Source of the DNA: Syntrophomonadaceae bacterium
Lineage (GTDB): Bacteria; Bacillota_D; Dethiobacteria; DTU022; UBA8154
Direction of reading: 5' to 3'
DNA length: 11,150 bases
NCBI GenBank assembly: GCA_007120815.1
Contig: SKMY01000013.1
Location: 1-11,150 of the forward strand
This document shows, piece after piece, positions 6,948 through 11,150 of the stretch. Below the pieces are notes generated by a model. That model saw nothing but the letters and a program-made list of their open reading frames with translations, searched no databases and was not told the DNA's origin. The translations under genes and the position numbers were made by a program. The first letter of the stretch is position 1. Each line of letters begins with the position of its first letter.

Positions 6948-6959
6948 CGTAAATTTGGG

Positions 6960-7136
6960 GTGACTACTCAGCGCTTTTTAGGGAAGCAACGGGACGGTTC
7001 GGGAAGCAACGGGGGAAGCAACGGGACGGTTCTGGCGCTTCCGTAGCGAAGCGGAGGACCGGAAGATAGGGAAAGCGACAGAACCGTCCCTTGCTTCCCG
7101 ATATCTACGCAACAAGTTAGTTAGCTGAGTAGTCAC
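6960..7136. mobile_element. MITE-like element, 177 bp, 13-bp terminal inverted repeats
   Basis: GTGACTACTCAGC (6960-6972) and GCTGAGTAGTCAC (7124-7136) are perfect 13-bp inverted repeats at the two ends. Directly outside lie AATTTGGG (6952-6959) and AATTTGAG (7137-7144), an 8-bp duplication with one mismatch, as left by a cut-and-paste transposase with an 8-bp target. The 177-bp interior has no coding frame; it holds the repeated REP-like units listed separately. These features fit a non-autonomous miniature inverted-repeat element. I do not recognise the parent insertion sequence. The element lies between the SleB-like gene (start 6891) and the best candidate promoter for that gene (7170-7198). 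Confidence 0.7.
6981..7099. repeat. REP-like direct and inverted repeats inside the MITE-like element
   Basis: The 20-mer GGGAAGCAACGGGACGGTTC occurs exactly at 6981-7000 and 7013-7032, with a truncated 12-base copy at 7001-7012. An inverted copy at 7081-7099 (GAACCGTCCC then TTGCTTCCC) lacks a single base. The second direct copy and the inverted copy can form a long hairpin. Its loop region contains further stems, CGCTTC/GAAGCG (from 7035) and CTTCCG/CGGAAG (7038-7065). The tandem partial copy suggests slippage or duplication. The GGGACGGTT core is shared with the palindrome at 6284-6329. Confidence 0.75.
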
Positions 7137-7169
7137 AATTTGAGTCAATTCTGTTTATTGTCGGGGTTT

Positions 7170-7198
7170 ATTATAAAGCAGGCCTTCGATGAACACAA
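7170..7198 (-). promoter_or_regulatory. Sigma-A-type promoter reading toward the SleB-like gene
   Basis: On the minus strand, TTGTGT (7198-7193) and a perfect TATAAT (7175-7170) are 17 bases apart. No gene starts nearby other than the SleB-like gene at 6891, about 280 bases downstream, so transcription would run through the MITE-like element and the inverted repeat at 6917-6947. Assignment to that gene is inference from position. SleB-like genes are often under sporulation sigma factors instead. Confidence 0.5.
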
Positions 7199-7357
7199 GC
7201 AGGCACAATAATGACCTCGCAACTCATTCACAGCTTAACTGGTGATCCTCCACGTTATCTCAAATGCTTCTTGATATAGGCAAGATACCCGTAAATAACT
7301 GATTCATGGCACCATCGGGTGAAATAACCAGAAAAAGGAATGATTGAAACAACGCCT

Positions 7358-7400
7358 TGCAAAAATTAAGGGGACAGGCTTTTTTACAAGCCCTGTCCCC
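7358..7400 (-). terminator. GGGGACAGG palindrome acting as terminator of the cDPG synthetase-like gene
   Basis: GGGGACAGGCTT (7370-7381) pairs with AAGCCCTGTCCCC (7388-7400), with one bulged base and a six-base loop. Read on the minus strand, the stem is followed by TTAATTTTT (7369-7361), which makes a plausible Rho-independent terminator 128 bases after the stop at 7528. The GGGGACAGG arm also looks like a REP-type dispersed repeat, so it may be a repeat reused as a terminator. Confidence 0.6.
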
Positions 7401-7527
7401 GGGTCTGTTCAGGTGGTTATGTGTGGGTGCGTAAGGTCGCGCGGGCACAACGAAAAGCCCTTTTCCCAGGCATGTTACGTAAATATGCGCCTGCTGAACT
7501 CAAAGGCTGCGGCGGCCGTGCCGGCAA

Positions 7528-8841
7528 TTAAAGCACTTTTTCCAACAGGTGCTCCAGGGTTGGCTCGCCGATCTCCTGCAGCTCGTAGCGAACCCGCACG
7601 GCGGGTTTGTTCAGTTCAACCACCCGGCGCAGATCAATGGGGGTGGCGATGATCACCAGATCGGCATCGGAATTGTTGATGGTGCGCTCCAGGTCCTTCA
7701 TCTGCTTATCGCCGTAGCCCATGGCCGGCAGCAGGCTCCCGATATGCGTGTACTGCGCGTACGTGTCTTTAATGGTGTCCACGGCGAAAGGTCGGGGGTC
7801 GATCAGTTCCGCGGCGCCGTACTTTTTAGCAGCGATAACGCCGGCCCCGTATAACATTTCCCCGTGAGTCAAGGTAGGACCGTCTTCAATGACCAGCACC
7901 CGCTTGCCGCGTACCTGCTCACCGTTTTCGATAAAGATGGGCGAAGCAGCCTCGATAATCATTGCGTCGGGATTGGCTGCCAGGGCGTTTTGGCGAACCG
8001 CCTGAACCCCGCTGAAGTCTGCCGTTTCCACTTTGTTGATCACGATCCCGTCAGCCAGGCGCAAGTTGGTTTCCCCCGGATGATACAAGAGTTCATGGCC
8101 GGGGCGGTGGGGGTCCACCAGGGTGATATAGACATCGGTGCGGAAAAAGGAGATGTCGTTGTTACCGCCGTCCCAGACGATTACATCGGCCTCTTTTTCC
8201 GCCTCTGCGATTATTTTCGCGTAATCCACCCCGGCGTAAACAACGATGCCTTTATCGATATGGGGCTCATATTCTTCCCGCTCTTCAATGGTGCAGCGGT
8301 GCCGGTCCAGATCGCCGTAATCGGCAAATCGCTGGCAGATCTGCTGGGTAAGATCACCGTACGGCATCGGATGGCGGATGGCAACGACCTTTTTTCCCCT
8401 GGCCTTAAGAATATCGCAGACCCGGCGGGTGGTCTGGCTTTTCCCTACGCCAGTCCGGGCGGCGGTAACCGCTACGACCGGTTTTTTCGATTCCAGCATG
8501 GTGGTCTCCGGGCCCATCAGCCGAAAATCAGCCCCGGCGGCCATGACCGTAGAGGCTTTGGACATCACATAGTTATGCGACACGTCACTGTAAGCGAACA
8601 CCACCTGGTCTGCCCGGTACCGCTTGATCAGCTCCACCAGCTCTTCTTCCGGGTGAATCGGCACCCCTTCCGGGTAACGCTTTCCGGCCAGCTCGGCAGG
8701 GTATACCCGACCTTCAATATCCGGGATCTGGGTGGCCGTAAAAGCCACCACCTTGTAACGTTCGTTATTCCTGAAATAAACGTTGAAATTGTGAAAATCG
8801 CGGCCAGCCGCTCCCATGATAATAACGTTTTGTGGTTCCAT
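7528..8841 (-). CDS. Cyclic 2,3-diphosphoglycerate synthetase-like P-loop protein
   Basis: The product (437 residues from ATG at 8841) resembles proteins annotated as cyclic 2,3-diphosphoglycerate synthetase. In methanogens that enzyme uses ATP to close 2,3-diphosphoglycerate into a cyclic anhydride that serves as a thermoprotective solute. Counting from an alternative GTG at 8844, there is an N-terminal Rossmann-like part (VIIMGAAGRDFHNFNVYF, residues 7-24). A P-loop AARTGVGKS follows (128-136), then the HPMPYGD motif (158-164), VWDGGNND (223-230), VDPHRPGHEL (243-252) and INKVETAD. An AGGAGG at 8851-8856 gives spacing of 9 to the ATG or 6 to the GTG. No signal peptide is present. The bacterial homologues have not, to my knowledge, been shown to make cyclic diphosphoglycerate, so the activity is inferred from family. 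It is divergent from proA. Confidence 0.85.
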   Translation of the reverse strand: MEPQNVIIMGAAGRDFHNFNVYFRNNERYKVVAFTATQIPDIEGRVYPAELAGKRYPEGVPIHPEEELVELIKRYRADQVVFAYSDVSHNYVMSKASTVMAAGADFRLMGPETTMLESKKPVVAVTAARTGVGKSQTTRRVCDILKARGKKVVAIRHPMPYGDLTQQICQRFADYGDLDRHRCTIEEREEYEPHIDKGIVVYAGVDYAKIIAEAEKEADVIVWDGGNNDISFFRTDVYITLVDPHRPGHELLYHPGETNLRLADGIVINKVETADFSGVQAVRQNALAANPDAMIIEAASPIFIENGEQVRGKRVLVIEDGPTLTHGEMLYGAGVIAAKKYGAAELIDPRPFAVDTIKDTYAQYTHIGSLLPAMGYGDKQMKDLERTINNSDADLVIIATPIDLRRVVELNKPAVRVRYELQEIGEPTLEHLLEKVL

Positions 8842-9004
8842 CACTATCTGCCTCCTGAATGTTTAATTTGCCCTGTCGCCTGGTATATCCCTCTTCCTAC
8901 TTAAATCATGGGCCAGCCCAGGTACGGGTCTGCTCTTTGCTGCCTACTTAACGCCTTATAAATGCTGATACTCTATTTTGCCCACGAACGGCAATTCCAT
9001 AAAA

Positions 9005-9093
9005 ATCAAGATCTAAACAGGTATATTTTCGCTACTTACCTGGTAATTCCTGCGTCTAAAGGCGTTAAATGTCCATGAATGTAAAATCTTGAT
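9005..9093. repeat. Nested inverted repeats upstream of proA
   Basis: ATCAAGAT (9005-9012) and ATCTTGAT (9086-9093) are perfect inverted repeats enclosing a second pair, CAGGTA (9018-9023) and TACCTG (9037-9042). As DNA they could be paired operators; as RNA they would give a closing stem and an inner hairpin. They lie upstream of the proA promoter candidate, so a leader role for proA would need a more distant promoter. Confidence 0.35.
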
Positions 9094-9094
9094 G

Positions 9095-9124
9095 AATCGG
9101 CCAGCAGGATGAAAGAAGCCGATT
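9095..9124. promoter_or_regulatory. Inverted repeat AATCGGC/GCCGATT just upstream of the proA promoter
   Basis: AATCGGC (9095-9101) and GCCGATT (9118-9124) are perfect 7-bp arms with a 16-base spacer, giving 23 bases (about two helical turns) between arm starts. The second arm ends 11 bases before the -35 candidate at 9136. This is typical geometry for a dimeric regulator site; the regulator is unknown. Confidence 0.45.
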
Positions 9125-9135
9125 GAAAAAGCCCC

Positions 9136-9164
9136 TTTACCTTTTTCGTTTAAAATTATAGAAT
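9136..9164 (+). promoter_or_regulatory. Candidate proA promoter
   Basis: TTTACC (9136-9141) and TAGAAT (9159-9164) are separated by 17 bases, and the -10 lies 21 bases before the proA ATG. Neither hexamer is a perfect consensus. The overlapping TAAAAT and TATAGA give other possible -10 choices. Confidence 0.45.
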
Positions 9165-9185
9165 AGTTGGGAAGGGGGGATTATT

Positions 9186-10481
9186 ATGTCCATGGAAGAA
9201 CTGGCGCGCGGGGTTAAAGAGGCTTCAACTAAACTGGCCGCCGCCGACACGGAACTAAAAAATAAGGCATTGGCTCGAATCGCAGAATCGTTAAATGAAA
9301 GAAAAGCGGAAATCATTGCAGCTAACCAGATGGATCTAAAAAGAAGCGAACAGGAAAAGGTCGCCGCACCACTTTTAAAAAGGTTGAAATTTGACGAAGG
9401 AAAAATTGCCGATGTGGTAGACGGGATCTACAGCTTGATTAAGTTAGAGGACCCTGTAGGCCAAACCATGCTTTCCACTGAGCTTGATGACAATCTGGAA
9501 CTGTACAAGATAACCTGCCCCATTGGGGTTATCGGCGTCATCTTTGAATCCAGGCCCGACGCCCTGGTGCAGATATCGACCCTCTGCCTGAAAAGCGGAA
9601 ACGGGGTTCTCCTTAAAGGCGGCTCAGAAGCCATGGAGACCAACCGCATCCTGTCCGACGTGATTATCCATGCAGCCCGGGAGGCCGGCATTCCCTCTAA
9701 TTGGGCCGCCCTTTTGGAGACCCGCTCAGAAGTCAGCGATATGCTCAAAATGGACGACTTCATCGACCTGCTCATCCCCAGGGGATCCAACGAGTTTGTC
9801 CGTTACATTATGGATAACTCAAGAATCCCGGTCTTAGGCCACGCAGACGGGATATGCCACTGTTACGTGGATAAGGACGCCGACCTTGATATGGCGGTTA
9901 AACTTGTTGTCGATTCGAAAACCCAGTACGTGGCCGTATGCAACGCAGCGGAGACCCTGCTGGTGCACGAAGGCATTGCCCCGAATTATTTGCCCGTAGT
10001 TAAAAAATCCCTGGACGGCAAAAACGTTGAACTGGTGGGTTGTGCGAAAACCCGGGAAATCATTCCCGTTGGGCAGGCTACCGAGGAAGACTGGAAAACG
10101 GAATACCTGGATTACAAGCTCTCCATCAAGGTTGTCTCAGAACTCGATGAAGCGGTGGACCACATCAACACCTACGGCTCCGGGCACACCGACAGCATCA
10201 TCACCGGCAACAAGGAAAATGCCGCCTATTTCATGAATTATGTTGACTCGGGGAATGTTTTTTGGAACTGTTCCACCCGGTTTAGTGACGGTTTCCGTTA
10301 CGGATTCGGCGCCGAAGTGGGCATCAGCACCAACAAAATTCACTCCAGGGGTCCGGTGGGGCTTGACGGGTTGGTCATATACAAGTACAAGCTGATTGGA
10401 AACGGCCAGCTTGTTGAAGATTACGCCAGCCGTTCCAGAACCTTCACCCATAAAAAATTAAACAAGGATTTTTCCATCTAA
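9186..10481 (+). CDS. proA: Gamma-glutamyl phosphate reductase (glutamate-5-semialdehyde dehydrogenase)
   Basis: ProA reduces gamma-glutamyl phosphate with NADPH to glutamate-5-semialdehyde, the second step of proline synthesis, in the cytoplasm. The 431-residue product has the family motifs in order: PIGVIGVIFESRPDALVQIS (112-131), LKSGNGVLLKGGSEA (135-149), LIPRGSNEFVR (196-206), IPVLGHADGICH (214-225), and the catalytic C252 in YVAVCNAAETLLVH. A C-terminal STRFSDGFRYGFGAEVGIST block follows. ATG at 9186 has AAGGGGGGA (9172-9180) five bases upstream. The C-terminus (GFRYGFGAEVGISTNKIH, then RGPVGLDGLVIYKY) is, as I recall, closer to fungal Pro2-type enzymes than to typical Bacillus or E. 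coli ProA. No proB lies in the window. The two small genes that follow on the same strand, without a visible terminator, may be co-transcribed. Confidence 0.95.
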   Translation: MSMEELARGVKEASTKLAAADTELKNKALARIAESLNERKAEIIAANQMDLKRSEQEKVAAPLLKRLKFDEGKIADVVDGIYSLIKLEDPVGQTMLSTELDDNLELYKITCPIGVIGVIFESRPDALVQISTLCLKSGNGVLLKGGSEAMETNRILSDVIIHAAREAGIPSNWAALLETRSEVSDMLKMDDFIDLLIPRGSNEFVRYIMDNSRIPVLGHADGICHCYVDKDADLDMAVKLVVDSKTQYVAVCNAAETLLVHEGIAPNYLPVVKKSLDGKNVELVGCAKTREIIPVGQATEEDWKTEYLDYKLSIKVVSELDEAVDHINTYGSGHTDSIITGNKENAAYFMNYVDSGNVFWNCSTRFSDGFRYGFGAEVGISTNKIHSRGPVGLDGLVIYKYKLIGNGQLVEDYASRSRTFTHKKLNKDFSI

Positions 10482-10531
10482 CCAACATCTCAACCCAACG
10501 AAATAGCTTAAGCAGAAGGGAGTAGGAGAGA

Positions 10532-10657
10532 ATGCAATATGTCGGAATGTTGGCACCAATTGCCTTTGTTTTTGCCATCGCAGCCCTTTCCCAAATTGCA
10601 GCGCTGAAAAAAGAGGTTGAAACGTTAAAATCGGATATTGAGAATTTAAAAAGTTAG
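10532..10657 (+). CDS. Membrane-anchored microprotein with charged helical tail (41 residues)
   Basis: ATG at 10532 follows AGGGAGTAGGAGAGA, a good ribosome site. The 41-residue product has one hydrophobic helix (about residues 4-24, rich in Ala, Ile and Phe). A charged, heptad-like tail (LKKEVETLKSDIENLKS) follows, whose leucines and isoleucines could form a short coiled coil. A single-pass protein with the tail in the cytoplasm or outside is possible. It starts 50 bases after proA and ends 14 bases before the AlkD-type gene, so it probably belongs to the same transcript. I do not recognise a family. Confidence 0.7.
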   Translation: MQYVGMLAPIAFVFAIAALSQIAALKKEVETLKSDIENLKS

Positions 10658-10671
10658 CGGGAAGTCAACAC

Positions 10672-11150
10672 ATGGGCCAAGTCAAGTCAATTAAACGTGA
10701 TTTAATGCAGTTTGCCGATCCGGAGCAAGCAGTCATCCTTACCCGGTATTTTAAGGCGCTCCCCGGGGGTTACGGGGAAGGGGACCGGTTTATGGGCGTT
10801 AAAGTGCCCTTTCAAAGAAAAATCGCCCGTAAATACTTCAAGAAAATATCTCTCCCTGAAACGGAAAGCTTGCTGCAGGACCCCTATCATGAATGCCGCC
10901 TTACCGCCCTTTTTATTCTCTGCCTGCGTTTTGAAAAGGGGTCTGAAGCAGACCGGGAAGAAATCGTGCAGTTATACTTGAATAATCTCCCTTACGTGAA
11001 CAACTGGGACCTGGTGGACTCATCGGCTGAGAAAATCTTGGGGCCCTACTTAATCGACCAGGAAAAAGGTCTGCTCCATACCCTGGCTGAATCCGGAGAC
11101 CTGTGGAAGCAGAGAATAGCCGTTATGACCACCTTTTATTTTATTAAAAA
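10672..11150 (+). CDS. AlkD-type DNA alkylation repair glycosylase, C-terminus cut by window end
   Basis: The first 159 residues are present. They match the HEAT-like-repeat DNA glycosylases (DNA alkylation repair family), which excise positively charged alkylated bases such as 3-methyladenine and 7-methylguanine. The key positions of B. cereus AlkD have counterparts: NNWDLVDSSA contains W112 and D116 (AlkD W109 and D113), and SGDLWKQRIAV contains W145 and R148 (AlkD R148). The early part has the GVKVPFQRKIARKY helix usual in the family. ATG at 10672 has only a weak GGGAAG upstream, and coupling to the microprotein 14 bases earlier would help translation. The missing end, about 70-80 residues for this family, should contain the remaining aromatic DNA-contact residue. 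Confidence 0.88.
   Translation, partial: MGQVKSIKRDLMQFADPEQAVILTRYFKALPGGYGEGDRFMGVKVPFQRKIARKYFKKISLPETESLLQDPYHECRLTALFILCLRFEKGSEADREEIVQLYLNNLPYVNNWDLVDSSAEKILGPYLIDQEKGLLHTLAESGDLWKQRIAVMTTFYFIK

Larger units (their letters stand above)
7141..7527. other. Gene-free stretch between the MITE-like element and the cDPG synthetase-like gene
   Basis: No credible gene was found in these 387 bases. The region holds the minus-strand promoter at 7170-7198, the GGGGACAGG palindrome at 7370-7400 and a loose hairpin CAGGC/GCCTG at about 7469-7495. The longest minus-strand frame runs through the palindrome and has no ribosome site, so I do not annotate it. Confidence 0.6.
8845..9185. other. Divergent intergenic region between the cDPG synthetase-like gene and proA
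   Basis: This stretch of about 340 bases holds the ribosome site of the minus-strand gene at 8851-8856, a CCTACTTAA direct repeat (8896-8904 and 8943-8951), nested inverted repeats at 9005-9093, an inverted repeat at 9095-9124 and the proA promoter at 9136-9164. I looked for a T-box leader, which often controls proline genes in Bacillota, and saw no T-box consensus. No clear promoter for the minus-strand gene was found, and no small gene is convincing. Confidence 0.55.

Noticed and set aside
7254..7362. Minus-strand 36-codon frame ending YGYLAYIKKHLR, considered as a transposase remnant
   Set aside because: It has no recognisable motif, no ribosome site and is too short to assign. A database search with this peptide could revive it.
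7260..7448. 62-residue minus-strand frame between the MITE-like element and the cDPG synthetase-like gene
   Set aside because: It runs through the GGGGACAGG palindrome/terminator, has no ribosome site, and its translation has low-quality composition.
7864..8904. 346-residue plus-strand open frame opposite the cDPG synthetase-like gene
   Set aside because: It is the antisense shadow of a well-supported gene; codon bias and motifs support only the minus strand.
8880..9185. T-box riboswitch upstream of proA
   Set aside because: I searched for the T-box consensus and a terminator/antiterminator pair and found neither.

Overview
The window looks like chromosomal DNA of a spore-forming Bacillota, most likely a Clostridia/Peptococcaceae-type anaerobe. 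The reasons are strong AGGAGG-type ribosome binding sites, frequent TTG and GTG starts, a SleB/CwlJ-type cortex hydrolase, a C_GCAxxG_C_C family protein and a MalT/LuxR-type STAND regulator. No rRNA, tRNA, CRISPR array, phage module or intact insertion sequence was seen. The species assignment is inference.

Layout. Bases 1-1997 (minus) hold the first 665 codons of a large MalT-family ATP-dependent regulator; its C-terminus lies outside the window. A 292-base divergent region with direct repeats, a possible leader fold and a doubtful 47-codon reading frame separates it from two small plus-strand genes. These are a 54-residue CxxC/CxxC protein and an 88-residue conserved protein of unknown function, closed by a clear terminator. 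A promoter then drives a 52-residue membrane protein, followed on the same strand by a secreted beta-lactamase-fold serine hydrolase, a GNAT acetyltransferase whose N-terminus looks short, and a C_GCAxxG_C_C protein.

From 6179 to 7527 the DNA is rich in repeats. A SleB-like hydrolase (minus) lies between REP-like palindromes that share the 9-mer GGGACGGTT. Upstream of it is a 177-bp MITE-like element with 13-bp perfect terminal inverted repeats and a near-perfect 8-bp flanking duplication. The element lies between the gene and its best promoter candidate. A GGGGACAGG palindrome followed by a T-rich tract appears to terminate the next minus-strand gene, a cyclic 2,3-diphosphoglycerate synthetase-like P-loop protein.

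That gene is divergent from proA (gamma-glutamyl phosphate reductase) across a 341-base region with several inverted repeats. proA is followed by a 41-residue membrane-anchored microprotein and an AlkD-type DNA glycosylase cut by the window end, possibly in one transcript.

Most genes belong to known families and do not form one obvious pathway. The least explained parts are the MalT-type regulator with its small divergent genes, the MITE carrying REP-like units inside a probable 5' untranslated region, and the pairing of cyclic-diphosphoglycerate synthetase-like and proA genes.
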